From an uncultured Erythrobacter sp. (GTDB lineage: Bacteria; Pseudomonadota; Alphaproteobacteria; Sphingomonadales; Sphingomonadaceae): a stretch of 64,000 nt of DNA. The number at the start of each line of letters is the position of its first letter. The first letter of the stretch is position 1. The translations under genes and the position numbers were made by a program. Below the pieces are notes generated by a model. It was not told the origin of the DNA. It did not search any database and was given only the letters and a program-made list of their open reading frames with translations. Positions 8,426 to 17,585 of the stretch are shown here, piece by piece. Location: assembly GCA_947488085.1 (NCBI GenBank), contig CANKYI010000001.1:558001-622000 (forward strand), written 5' to 3'.

Positions 8426-9874
8426 TCAACCCATGGTCGCCAGCCCACTCACAACTGCGAGGCCCAGAAACGCGAAAAAGCCCATGGAATCGGTGATCAT
8501 GGTGACAAAGACGGAGGAGGCGACCGCAGGGTCTTGATCCAGCCGCTCAAAAATGACCGGCACAATCACGCCGGCAAAGCCTGCGACAGCGATGTTGATC
8601 ACCATCGCGAGCGCAATCACAAGACCCATCATTGGGGAGAACAAGATGCCCGCCGCTATCCCGATCAGGACTGCGACCGTGATCCCATTGAGCACCGCAA
8701 CGCGCAATTCGCGCCAGACGATCCGCCATGTGTTTGCCCGCGTCAGTTGATTGGTAGCGATCGCGCGCACGGCCACGGCCATTGTCTGAGTGCCCGCATT
8801 GCCGCCAATACTTGCCACAATCGGCATCAGCACGGCGAGCGCTACCAGCTCCTCTATCGCTGCGCCGAAAAACGCGATGATGGCAGAGGCAACGACGGCG
8901 GTACCAAGATTGGCGATCAACCACCGCACGCGCGACGAATAGGCCTCTCGAATAGGCTCGTTAATATCGCCGTCGCCTGCGCCGGATAGCAACAGCGCAT
9001 CCTCGCCCGCTTCTTCGGAGATGATGTGCACCACGTCATCCACCGTCATCTGACCCACCAAACGCCCGCTTTCATCGACCACAGCGGCAGAGATCAGCGC
9101 GTATTTCTGAAACATCAACGCGACCTCTTCCTGATCCATCGTCACCGGGATCAAGGTCTGGTCGCGCTTCATCACATCGGTCAATTTGACCCGGCGCGGG
9201 GTGGTGAGAATCCAGTTCAACGCGCAAGTGCCCACGGGGTGATGCGAGGCATCGATCACGAACACTTCAAAGAAATCATGCTCCAGATCGCCCTCCAACC
9301 GCAGGTAATCGATCAAATCGCCCACGGTCAGATGCTCCGGCACCGCCATCACATGGCGGTTCATCAATCGCCCTGCGGTCTCATCTGGATAGGCAAGCGC
9401 GCTTTCGACCGCGGCCTGCGTCTCCGGCTCCAGCTCAGCGATAATCGCTTGCCTGTCGCCTTCGTCGAGATCTTCGAGCAGCTGGACCGCATCATCGGTT
9501 TCCAGCTCCTCTGCGATGGTGGCGACGTCTTCCGGGGCCAGCGCCTCCATCATCAATTCGCGGACGTGATCGTTCAGCTCGGCAACGACCTCACTGCTCA
9601 TCAAATCGGTGATCGATGCGGCCAGCAGCGCGCGGTCATCATTGCCGAATAATTCGAGCAAATCGGCGATATCGGCGGGGTGGAGCGGCTCGACCAGCTC
9701 GTAGACGGCCGCTTGGTCACCGGCCTCCAAAGCCGCGCGAACGCCGCTCACATAGTCTGGTTTGAGCCTGTTTTCCTCATCATGGCGTTCATCATCGACC
9801 CGGTCATCCGGGCGCGCGTCTTCCTCGTTTTCCGGGCGGTCATCCACCAGCAGTTCGTCTTCGAGGTCGGCCAT
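8426..9874 (-). CDS. mgtE: Magnesium transporter MgtE
   Basis: This 482-residue protein has the MgtE layout: an acidic N-terminal domain (about residues 40-150), two CBS domains (about 150-280), and five transmembrane helices from about residue 310. The pore helices carry PIVASIGGNAGTQTMAV, the family signature. It imports Mg2+ gated by cytosolic Mg2+ binding to the N and CBS domains. The first 35 residues are an extra, highly acidic, low-complexity tail. It is divergent from the cyclophilin at 9968 across 93 bp; no Mg2+ riboswitch was recognised there. Confidence 0.94.
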   Translation of the reverse strand: MADLEDELLVDDRPENEEDARPDDRVDDERHDEENRLKPDYVSGVRAALEAGDQAAVYELVEPLHPADIADLLELFGNDDRALLAASITDLMSSEVVAELNDHVRELMMEALAPEDVATIAEELETDDAVQLLEDLDEGDRQAIIAELEPETQAAVESALAYPDETAGRLMNRHVMAVPEHLTVGDLIDYLRLEGDLEHDFFEVFVIDASHHPVGTCALNWILTTPRRVKLTDVMKRDQTLIPVTMDQEEVALMFQKYALISAAVVDESGRLVGQMTVDDVVHIISEEAGEDALLLSGAGDGDINEPIREAYSSRVRWLIANLGTAVVASAIIAFFGAAIEELVALAVLMPIVASIGGNAGTQTMAVAVRAIATNQLTRANTWRIVWRELRVAVLNGITVAVLIGIAAGILFSPMMGLVIALAMVINIAVAGFAGVIVPVIFERLDQDPAVASSVFVTMITDSMGFFAFLGLAVVSGLATMG

Positions 9875-9967
9875 GGCAGCCGGTTTAGATTGAGGGGCAT
9901 GAATTGCAAGCTGGTGACATGCGCGCCGAGCCGTTTATACCGCGTCCAAATTCAAAGGAGATTCCCG

Positions 9968-10429
9968 ATGGCCGATACACTTACATTCACACTCGACACC
10001 GGCGACGGCGAAGGCAAAGACGTCGTAATCAAGCTGCGTCCCGATCTGGCCCCCGGCCACGTTGCCCGGATCAGCGAGCTTGCCAGCGAAGGTTTTTATG
10101 ATGGCGTGGTGTTCCACCGCGTGATCCCCGGCTTTATGGCTCAAGGCGGCGACCCAACCGGCACCGGCATGGGCGGCAGCGAAAAGCCTGACCTGAAAGC
10201 AGAGTTTAATGCAGAGCCGCACACAGAAGGCACATGCTCCATGGCGCGTTCGCAAATGCCAGACAGCGCAAATTCGCAATTCTTCATCTGTTTCGAAGAC
10301 GCCGAATTCCTCGACGGACAATACACCGTCTGGGGCCAAGTGCAGAGCGGCATGGAGCACGTCCACGCTCTGCCAAAGGGCGAACCACCCCAAGCACCGG
10401 GCAAGATTGTTAAGGCGACGGTTGGTTAA
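9968..10429 (+). CDS. Peptidyl-prolyl cis-trans isomerase, cyclophilin type
   Basis: This 153-residue cytoplasmic cyclophilin has FHRVIPGFMAQGGDPTG at about residues 45-61 and SQFFICFEDAEFLDGQYTVWG downstream, covering the catalytic Arg, Phe and Gln. It lacks a signal peptide, like PpiB. The ATG at 9968 is preceded by AAGGAG at good spacing. Longer readings from 9680 run through the mgtE coding region and were rejected. An intrinsic terminator follows at 10451. Confidence 0.94.
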   Translation: MADTLTFTLDTGDGEGKDVVIKLRPDLAPGHVARISELASEGFYDGVVFHRVIPGFMAQGGDPTGTGMGGSEKPDLKAEFNAEPHTEGTCSMARSQMPDSANSQFFICFEDAEFLDGQYTVWGQVQSGMEHVHALPKGEPPQAPGKIVKATVG

Positions 10430-10450
10430 ACCGATCAAGTCTCATTGATA

Positions 10451-10480
10451 AAAGGGCGGCCCATGTGCCGCCCTTTTTTG
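10451..10480 (+). terminator. Intrinsic terminator after the cyclophilin gene
   Basis: An AAGGGCGGC / GCCGCCCTT stem with a six-base loop is followed by a run of T, about 22 bp after the cyclophilin stop. This is a textbook rho-independent structure on the plus strand. Confidence 0.88.
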
Positions 10481-10518
10481 TTAAGCTCTTCGACAATATG
10501 CATTAGATACGCCGCCTC

Positions 10519-11460
10519 ATGACTTTTCGTACCATATTCTTGGCGGCCCTTGCTCTCACCCTATCCGCCTGCGCTACCATGCCGGACATCTCGCAATCGC
10601 GCTCGCCTTGCCGGACTGAGCCCGGCGGATGGTGTGCGTTTATGCGGGATGCCGCTGTAGAGGCGTATCCTTACGCCATTGCGGCCACCAATGCTTACAC
10701 CGGTGACGATGATCTCTTTGTCGACCTCGGCTCGCGATTGGTGCCGTTGGAGCGCCTGCCTATTGCCGAGGAGGATGCGGATAAGGGCTTTGGCTATGAG
10801 CTGTTTACTCACTACGCACCCGGCACCGCTGATGATCCGACCCGCGAACCGATTGCCCGTATCCTTGCCTTTCGTGGGACCGATTTCGATGGATTCACGG
10901 ACATATTCTACGGCACGCTGCGCAATGATCAGATCGAAATAGCCGTCGACACTTATGAAGCCGAAGCCGCGCGGTTTGACGATGACATTCCCTGGGTCGT
11001 GGTCGGTCATTCGCTGGGCGGGGCGCTGGCGACGGAAGTGTCGATCGAATACCCCACCGTTCGCGCTTACATGTTCAACACATCACCCTTTTACGGCGGC
11101 GATGGGATGACCAATGATATGCGCCGTACTGTCATAAACGAGCGCGGCGAAGTGCTCCGGCGCTTTGCTCAGAGAACCGCGCCCGCTGCGGACGTATACA
11201 CGCTGAATTGTGGGCCGGAAAATGACAGTTTTACCAAACACCGCATCCGCTTGCTTGCCGATTGCCTGATCTGGATCGCCGCGTATGAGGATGATGAGGC
11301 CGGCGATTTGATCCAAGGGCAAGCCGGCACCGATATGCCCATCAGAAAGCCGATGGTGGAGTGCGGCCCCGCCGATAAGCCGCATCCGGGGACCGAGCGG
11401 ATGCCCAATGCGACATGCGTTCATCAGTCGCGTCTACCCAAAGCGGACAGTGACGATTGA
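10519..11460 (+). CDS. Lipoprotein of the lipase class 3 alpha/beta-hydrolase type
   Basis: This 313-residue protein has a signal peptide with a lipobox (LTLSAC, Cys at 19) and a nucleophile elbow GHSLGGALA near residue 163, preceded by IPWVVV. This is the arrangement of class 3 lipases and esterases. The segment RILAFRGTD upstream is also typical of that family, contributing to the oxyanion hole. It is probably anchored in the outer membrane or periplasm. The substrate is unknown. It has its own start after the cyclophilin terminator and lies 34 bp before miaB. Confidence 0.82.
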   Translation: MTFRTIFLAALALTLSACATMPDISQSRSPCRTEPGGWCAFMRDAAVEAYPYAIAATNAYTGDDDLFVDLGSRLVPLERLPIAEEDADKGFGYELFTHYAPGTADDPTREPIARILAFRGTDFDGFTDIFYGTLRNDQIEIAVDTYEAEAARFDDDIPWVVVGHSLGGALATEVSIEYPTVRAYMFNTSPFYGGDGMTNDMRRTVINERGEVLRRFAQRTAPAADVYTLNCGPENDSFTKHRIRLLADCLIWIAAYEDDEAGDLIQGQAGTDMPIRKPMVECGPADKPHPGTERMPNATCVHQSRLPKADSDD

Positions 11461-11494
11461 ACCGCGCCCCGCTTACCGCTAGACGCGCGCCACA

Positions 11495-12847
11495 ATGAAA
11501 CCGACCACAGAACCTCGTACCGCTCGCAATGAGCGGCCTCAGACCTACCGCGTCAAAAACTTTGGCTGTCAGATGAACGTCTATGATGGCGAGCGTATGG
11601 GCGAGCTGTTGGATGCACAGGGGATCACGCCTGCGGCAGAGGGTGAGGATGCCGATCTGGTGGTGCTGAACACCTGCCATATCCGCGAAAAAGCGGCGGA
11701 GAAGATCTATTCCGACATTGGCCGCCTGACCAAGGGTAAGACCCAGAAGAAAGCGCCGATGATCGCGGTCGCTGGCTGCGTCGCTCAGGCGGAGGGCGAG
11801 GAGATTATGAAGCGCGCGCCGTCGGTCAGCATGGTCGTTGGCCCGCAAGCCTATCACCGCTTGCCCGATATGCTGGATAAGGCGGTGAAGGGGGAGCGCG
11901 CAACCGACACCGATATGCCAGCGATTGCGAAATTTGGTGCGTTGCCTGCTCGCAAACGTCGATCTCCCACGGCATTTTTGACGGTACAGGAAGGGTGCGA
12001 CAAGTTCTGCACCTATTGCGTGGTTCCCTATACGCGCGGTGCAGAAATATCGCGTCCGTTTAACGACTTGCTGGGTGAGGCTCGCAAACTGGTTGAAGCT
12101 GGTGCACGTGAGATTACGCTGCTTGGGCAGAATGTGAACGCTTGGTCGGGTGAGGATGATAAGGGCCGGGCAGTGGGACTGGCTGGCCTGATCCGGGCGC
12201 TTGATCCAATCGATGGGTTGGAGCGTATTCGTTACACCACCAGCCATCCCAACGACATGGAAGACGACCTGATCGCTGCTCACGGCGAGGTCGAAAGCCT
12301 AATGCCGTATCTCCATTTGCCGGTGCAATCGGGTAATGACCGGGTGCTCAAAGCGATGAACCGCTCGCACACGGCAGAGGGGTATTTGCGGCTGCTCGAA
12401 CGGTTCCGCGAGGCGCGTCCTGATATTGCGTTGTCAGGCGATTTTATCGTCGGCTTTCCCGGTGAGAGTGAGGCGGAATTTGCCGAGACTCTCGCACTGG
12501 TGGATGCGGTCGGATATGCGCATGCTTACAGCTTCAAGTATTCGCCGCGCCCGGGCACTCCGGCGGCGACGATGGACAATCAAATCGCGACTGAGATCAT
12601 GGATGATCGGCTGCAACGCCTGCAATCGGCCATCAACCGCGACCAATTGGCGTTCAATGCGGGCACTGTGGGGCGCACTTGCTCCGTCCTCGTAGAGCGC
12701 AAGGGGAAGCATCCCGGCCAATGGCTGGGCAAATCGCCTTGGCTGCAATCGGTGTGGTTTATGGGCGATGCAGCAATCGGCGATATGGTTGAGGTCGAGC
12801 TGATCGAAGCACGGCCCAGTTCGATGGAGGGCCTGTTGCGCGCCTGA
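11495..12847 (+). CDS. miaB: tRNA-2-methylthio-N6-dimethylallyladenosine synthase MiaB
   Basis: MiaB adds the methylthio group to i6A37 of tRNAs reading UNN codons. The 450-residue protein has the N-terminal domain with three cysteines (FGCQMN, NTCHIREKA, AGCVAQAEG), the radical-SAM motif CDKFCTYCVVPYTRG near residue 165, and a C-terminal TRAM region. All six cluster cysteines are present. It is first in a miaB-phoH order that is common in alphaproteobacteria. Confidence 0.96.
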   Translation: MKPTTEPRTARNERPQTYRVKNFGCQMNVYDGERMGELLDAQGITPAAEGEDADLVVLNTCHIREKAAEKIYSDIGRLTKGKTQKKAPMIAVAGCVAQAEGEEIMKRAPSVSMVVGPQAYHRLPDMLDKAVKGERATDTDMPAIAKFGALPARKRRSPTAFLTVQEGCDKFCTYCVVPYTRGAEISRPFNDLLGEARKLVEAGAREITLLGQNVNAWSGEDDKGRAVGLAGLIRALDPIDGLERIRYTTSHPNDMEDDLIAAHGEVESLMPYLHLPVQSGNDRVLKAMNRSHTAEGYLRLLERFREARPDIALSGDFIVGFPGESEAEFAETLALVDAVGYAHAYSFKYSPRPGTPAATMDNQIATEIMDDRLQRLQSAINRDQLAFNAGTVGRTCSVLVERKGKHPGQWLGKSPWLQSVWFMGDAAIGDMVEVELIEARPSSMEGLLRA

Positions 12848-12950
12848 CACGCGCACGACTTTCCACCGTCGCGTCACCCCGCAGAACTTGCTTTGGTGCC
12901 CAAGCATCCTACCCTCTCGAATCGCAAGCAGAGGAGAATGCACGCAACCT

Positions 12951-13985
12951 ATGGGCCGTAGACCAACCGCAAAAAACACGAGCGCAATTGATCCGGCCGT
13001 CGTGCCCGATGCCATTCGCCCGACAGAAGTTCGCCGCGCAAAAGCTGAGCTGAGCTTTGAAAATCAATCACTTTTAACGGCCCTTTTTGGACAGTTTGAT
13101 GCCAATTTGGTGCAGGTCGAAAACCGGCTTGGCGTGTTTATTCATGCGCGCGGTGACAAGGTTTTGATCGAAGGGGCGGAGGAAGAGGTTGCGCGCGCTC
13201 GTGAAACTCTGACCACGATGTACGACCGGCTCGCCAAAGGGCAGGATCTCGATTCAGGCGCGATTGATGCGTTGATCGCAATGTCGAACGAGCCGACTTT
13301 GGAAGGGATCATCTCAGGTGAGAAAGAAGAACCGCCGATTATGATCCGCACGCGGCGCAAAACGATTGTGCCGCGCTCTGCCACTCAGATCACCTATATG
13401 CGCAGCCTTGCGCGTGATGAGATTATCTTCGCGCTCGGCCCCGCGGGCACTGGTAAAACCTATCTCGCGGTCGCGCAGGCTGTGAGCCAGTTGATGACGG
13501 GCAGTGTTCAACGCCTGATCCTGTCGCGTCCGGCGGTGGAGGCGGGGGAGAAGCTCGGCTTTCTGCCCGGCGATATGAAGGACAAGGTCGATCCCTATTT
13601 GCGCCCGCTCTATGATGCGCTGTATGATTGCATGCCGCCCGAACAGGTGGAGCGGCGGATCGAAAGCGGCGAGATTGAGATTGCGCCGATTGCCTTTATG
13701 CGCGGGCGCACGCTCGCCGATGCCTTTGTGATCCTGGATGAGGCGCAAAACACTACTCGGGCACAGATGAAGATGTTCCTGACACGGTTCGGCCAAAACA
13801 GCCGCATGGTCGTGTGCGGCGACCCGCGCCAAGTCGATATCCCCGGCGGCGACCGGATGAGCGGGCTGGCAGATGCAGTCGACAAGCTGGAGCACACCGA
13901 AGGTTTTGGCACGATCCGTTTCACCGCCGCCGATGTGGTGCGCCATCCGATTGTTGGCCGAATTGTTGAGGCTTACGAAGGGTAG
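12951..13985 (+). CDS. phoH: PhoH-like ATPase
   Basis: This 344-residue protein has a KH-like N-terminal region, then a P-loop ATPase with Walker A GPAGTGKT and Walker B VILDEAQNTT. It matches the PhoH/YbeZ family, whose partner is the RNase YbeY in ribosome maturation. I chose the ATG at 12951; a TTG at 12888 would add residues with no family resemblance. ybeY is not adjacent: 2 kb holding a small membrane protein and an APC permease separates them. Confidence 0.93.
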   Translation: MGRRPTAKNTSAIDPAVVPDAIRPTEVRRAKAELSFENQSLLTALFGQFDANLVQVENRLGVFIHARGDKVLIEGAEEEVARARETLTTMYDRLAKGQDLDSGAIDALIAMSNEPTLEGIISGEKEEPPIMIRTRRKTIVPRSATQITYMRSLARDEIIFALGPAGTGKTYLAVAQAVSQLMTGSVQRLILSRPAVEAGEKLGFLPGDMKDKVDPYLRPLYDALYDCMPPEQVERRIESGEIEIAPIAFMRGRTLADAFVILDEAQNTTRAQMKMFLTRFGQNSRMVVCGDPRQVDIPGGDRMSGLADAVDKLEHTEGFGTIRFTAADVVRHPIVGRIVEAYEG

Positions 13986-14003
13986 GGCGACCCGGCGGCC
14001 CGT

Positions 14004-14399
14004 ATGAAGCATCCCGATTCCGATAGTGATGGCTGGGAGCTGATCTGGTTCGGCAAATATGCGCTGATGTTTGGCCTGCCTCTGGTCTTCACGATCATCG
14101 CTTTTTCTGAGCAGCCTTGGTGGTTTCTGGGCATCACCTCATACCTCTTTTGTGCGGTCTCATTTCTGGCTTGGCGGGCCATCAACGACAATGTGAAGCT
14201 TAGGTGGCGGGTCGGTTTGGCTCTCCTTATCATTCTGAGCTGGACCTACACGCTGTTGCTGGTCTTCGCGGGTGAAGGAGACACCCAGATTTGCTACGAC
14301 CGTGTGCAGCCTACAACTTACCGGGGACCAATGCAGAATCTGGGACCTGATCCCAATTGCAAAGGCATTCCGCTTCAGGACGTGCAAGTGAGCGATTAA
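14004..14399 (+). CDS. Small membrane protein, unknown function
   Basis: This 131-residue protein has three hydrophobic segments (YALMFGLPLVFTIIAF, FLGITSYLFCAVSFLAW, VGLALLIILSWTYTLLLVF) and a periplasmic-looking C-terminus with two cysteines. No family is recognised. It starts 18 bp after phoH on the same strand and could be cotranscribed. Its position between phoH and ybeY is unusual. Confidence 0.65.
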   Translation: MKHPDSDSDGWELIWFGKYALMFGLPLVFTIIAFSEQPWWFLGITSYLFCAVSFLAWRAINDNVKLRWRVGLALLIILSWTYTLLLVFAGEGDTQICYDRVQPTTYRGPMQNLGPDPNCKGIPLQDVQVSD

Positions 14400-14436
14400 G
14401 GTCGGTTGGGAATTGACGCAGTCCCGATTGTGAGGT

Positions 14437-15741
14437 TTACGAAGGTCGAGTGTTCAATTCATTGGCCGCACGGTGTCTGGCCAGAACATACAGCACAGCA
14501 CCAATCACGATCATGCCCAATGTCGGCCAAATCGCGCCAAGCGGCAATTGCAAACACATCCAAGCCACCAGCGCACAGGAAACCGCGAAAATCACAAACC
14601 AAGCCGGGGCAGAGCTGTCTGCCATCCCGCGAAAATTGCGCCTCCAAAGGATCACAAAGGCGATCAAAATCAGGATGAAGATAACCTGCTCAATCGCCAC
14701 TAACAATGTCGCCAGCGCGGCAAATGCGCCCGAAACCGCTATGGTGGTAACAAACAGGCCGTAAGAGATAATGGCGTAATCCGGGGTCAAAAATCGCGGT
14801 GACACATGGGCGAAAAATCGCGGCAACAACCCGCGTTCACCCATTGCGTAAAACACACGGGGGTAGGCGATAAATCCGCTCAATTGATTGACCGCGATGG
14901 AAATGACGGCGGCGACGCTGATCATCACCGCGCCCCATCCGCCAAACAACACCTGTGCAGCATTGGCTAGCGGCACCTCGTCAGAACCCGCCGCTGTTTC
15001 CGGGCCAATCGCGATATACGCCCATTGGATCGCGGCATAAAACACCGCCACCCCGGCCAAGGAATAGAGGATTGAGCGGAAAATGCTGCTGCTCGGATTT
15101 TTGATCTCGCCGCTGGCGATGTTTGCGGTGGCAAATCCGGAAAAGGCATAGGCAATCAGCAGCGCAACCGATTCCAGCCCCGTAAATGTTGGCAGGGTGA
15201 TGTCGGTCGGCACGCCGTTCATCCCAAACCCGAAAAGGATGATCAGAACCAACGGCGCCAGTTTGAGCACAGTGCCCACCCACAGCCCGTTAATCGACCG
15301 CTTCGTCCCCGCCACAGTCAACCCGGTGACCAGCGCAATCGCACAGGCAATCGTTACGGGGCGCGCAATCGGACCATCAAAAATTGGGAACAAGGCGGCC
15401 AGATAGGATACGAAAACGTGGAAATTGGCCGCTCTGCCGGTGCCGCTTGCGCAGATGACGAACCAGCCAACCTGAAACCCGCTAAATTTGCCCAGAGTGC
15501 TCTCAACATAAAGTTGGACCCCGCCCGATTCTTCAAAAACTGTCGACAATTTGCCGATGATTAGGCCGAGGCAGGTTATCGGAATGGCGAATAACAGGAT
15601 CGCAAATGGCGAAAAATTGCCAACACCAGCATAGAGCAAAGCGGGCAAGGCAAAGATGCCAGCTCCGATCATGCCATTAATGTTGAGAAGGCTCGCGCCT
15701 AATGTGCCGACCACGCGAGGCGGCGTAAGCTGCTTTGTCAT
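14437..15741 (-). CDS. APC superfamily amino acid permease
   Basis: This 434-residue transporter has about twelve transmembrane helices. It starts with LLNINGMIGAGIFALPA, the substrate-binding GxG-type unwound helix of APC transporters, and has LLIAYAFSGFATANIASGEIKNP in helix 6. It would import or exchange an amino acid or amine across the inner membrane; the substrate cannot be read. It is on the opposite strand from phoH and ybeY and interrupts that pair. Confidence 0.9.
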   Translation of the reverse strand: MTKQLTPPRVVGTLGASLLNINGMIGAGIFALPALLYAGVGNFSPFAILLFAIPITCLGLIIGKLSTVFEESGGVQLYVESTLGKFSGFQVGWFVICASGTGRAANFHVFVSYLAALFPIFDGPIARPVTIACAIALVTGLTVAGTKRSINGLWVGTVLKLAPLVLIILFGFGMNGVPTDITLPTFTGLESVALLIAYAFSGFATANIASGEIKNPSSSIFRSILYSLAGVAVFYAAIQWAYIAIGPETAAGSDEVPLANAAQVLFGGWGAVMISVAAVISIAVNQLSGFIAYPRVFYAMGERGLLPRFFAHVSPRFLTPDYAIISYGLFVTTIAVSGAFAALATLLVAIEQVIFILILIAFVILWRRNFRGMADSSAPAWFVIFAVSCALVAWMCLQLPLGAIWPTLGMIVIGAVLYVLARHRAANELNTRPS

Positions 15742-15997
15742 TGATCCCCCAAGCGCCGGGGTAGGGCTATTGCATGGTCACAGCAAGACACGGGCTCAAC
15801 GCGATGCGGTCAAAATCGACTGCACAAGCGAAGCGTTACGCTTTCCTACAGCGGCATTTATGGGATAGAGGCCGCGCCATGTTTTCCATTCTGCCTTTTC
15901 GCAAATCTGTATTGGACCGCTCAGCCCGTCAGGGCGGGGGTTTCCCTACAAGAGCGTGTAACATGCGGTCCATGTCTCGCTTGGAACGCGGGGTCTG

Positions 15998-16477
15998 ATG
16001 GAGCTGGATTGCGACATTGAGGATTGGCCCAATGGCGAGTGGGAAGCGTTGGCTAACCGCGTTGCTAATGCCGCTGGAGAAGTTGCACCAGAGCTTGCGA
16101 ATGAGCGGCTCCTGGTCAGTGTGCTGTTCACCTCTGATGGCGAAGTGCACACGCTCAACCGTGAATGGCGTGATCGGGACAAGCCGACCAATGTGCTCAG
16201 CTTTCCGATGATGGAACGCGACGAGTTGCTTGCGCTGAGTGCGGACGGCCCGCCTGTGATGCTGGGCGATATCGCTCTAGCCTTTGAGACTTGCGAACGG
16301 GAAGCGGTGGATAAAGGCATCGCTTTAGACGCGCATGCAGCCCATCTCATCATCCACGGATTGCTGCATTTGGCAGGTCATGACCATGTGGACAGCGACG
16401 AAGAAGCCGAAGCCATGGAGGCGCTGGAAATAGCAGCCCTTGCAAAACTGGGTCTGCCTGACCCATATTCGGTCTAA
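15998..16477 (+). CDS. ybeY: Endoribonuclease YbeY, rRNA maturation factor
   Basis: This 159-residue protein carries the zinc-binding H-x3-H-x5-H motif in HGLLHLAGHDH near the C-terminus and the conserved LNREWRDRDKPTNVLSFP segment. YbeY takes part in 16S rRNA 3' processing and ribosome quality control. It precedes corC by 43 bp. The upstream 256 bp back to the permease start hold no recognisable gene. Confidence 0.95.
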   Translation: MELDCDIEDWPNGEWEALANRVANAAGEVAPELANERLLVSVLFTSDGEVHTLNREWRDRDKPTNVLSFPMMERDELLALSADGPPVMLGDIALAFETCEREAVDKGIALDAHAAHLIIHGLLHLAGHDHVDSDEEAEAMEALEIAALAKLGLPDPYSV

Positions 16478-16520
16478 CCCGTGATAGGGCTGTGACTTAG
16501 AGGAGTAATCACAAAGGGCC

Positions 16521-17489
16521 ATGCCCGATTCGAACAGTCCCGCAGGAGATGCGGAGAGTAGCAGCGGGCCCTTAGCCAGTCTGGGGTCCAAGCTAACGCT
16601 CGCTTTCAAAAAGATAACAGGCCTTGGCGATGCAGATCGCTCTCTACGCGCGCAGATCGAAGAAGCGATCGACGAGCATGAGGACGAGAACGAGGATCAG
16701 GACGCCGATGAAAACGGCAATGACAATGGTGACTTGTCGCCGGTCGAACGCCAGATGCTGCGCAATCTGCTGCACTTTTCAGAGCATGATGCTGACGATG
16801 TCGCTGTCCCACGCGGAGAAATCGTGGCGGTCGAAGCCTCGCTCGATTGGGATGAGCTGGTCGCGCTGTTCTCAAAACATGGCCATTCGCGCATGCCGGT
16901 CTATCGCGGGACGTTGGATGATGTCGTGGGCATGATCCACATCAAGGACGTGTTCGCATACCTTGCCAGCGGTAAAACACCGCCGCGCGATTGGACGGTG
17001 TTGATGCGCCAACCGCTCTATGTCCCGCAATCACGCGGGGCGCTGGATGTGCTCGCCGATATGCGCGCGCGCCGGGTGCATCTGGCGGTGGTTCTGGATG
17101 AATTCTCAGGCACAGATGCTCTGATCACGATTGAGGATCTGGTTGAAGAGATCGTCGGCGAGATTGAGGATGAGCATGATGAGACGCCGGAGGCTCTGAT
17201 CGTGCCGATTGGCGATGGCATGTGGGATTGCGATGCGCGTGCTGAGCTAGAGGATGTGGCCGAGACGGTCGATCCACGGTTGGGCGAGGTCGAAGAGGCG
17301 GTCGATACGCTGGGCGGGCTGGCGTTTGTGCTGGCTCAGGCGGTGCCGCCGGTTGGCGCGATGCTGGACCATCCCAGTGGCTGGCGAATTGAGGTGACGG
17401 GCGGTGATGATACGCATGTTAAACGCCTGCGCCTGCACGCTCCGGATGGCACGTCCGAACAGACTCCTAATGAGAGTGACATGCAATAA
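16521..17489 (+). CDS. CorC/HlyC-type CBS domain protein
   Basis: This 322-residue soluble protein has an acidic low-complexity stretch (about residues 50-70, DENEDQDADENGNDNGD), two CBS domains (about 85-210) and the C-terminal CorC_HlyC domain with RIEVTGGDDTHVKRLRL. It lacks the DUF21 membrane domain, so it is the CorC type linked to Mg2+/Co2+ efflux. Its place after ybeY is the conserved order, in which lnt often follows; here a LysR gene follows instead. Confidence 0.9.
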   Translation: MPDSNSPAGDAESSSGPLASLGSKLTLAFKKITGLGDADRSLRAQIEEAIDEHEDENEDQDADENGNDNGDLSPVERQMLRNLLHFSEHDADDVAVPRGEIVAVEASLDWDELVALFSKHGHSRMPVYRGTLDDVVGMIHIKDVFAYLASGKTPPRDWTVLMRQPLYVPQSRGALDVLADMRARRVHLAVVLDEFSGTDALITIEDLVEEIVGEIEDEHDETPEALIVPIGDGMWDCDARAELEDVAETVDPRLGEVEEAVDTLGGLAFVLAQAVPPVGAMLDHPSGWRIEVTGGDDTHVKRLRLHAPDGTSEQTPNESDMQ

Positions 17490-17585
17490 TCGCACATCAG
17501 CAGAAAAAGCGAAGAAAATGCTTACGTTTTTTGCATCTTCCCGATGTGTCATTGCGTAGCTGAGGCAAACTAGGAGCAAATACCT

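Noticed and set aside
8117..8989. A 290-codon plus-strand frame opposite mgtE and DUF1489
   Set aside because: It is antisense to two recognisable genes and its His/Arg-rich translation is typical of the complement of GC-rich coding DNA.
9875..9967. Possible Mg2+ riboswitch upstream of mgtE
   Set aside because: The gap is only 93 bp, also carries the cyclophilin promoter, and shows no M-box-like structure by eye.
11342..12283. A 313-codon minus-strand frame opposite miaB
   Set aside because: miaB has all cluster cysteines in the forward frame; the reverse frame has no motif.
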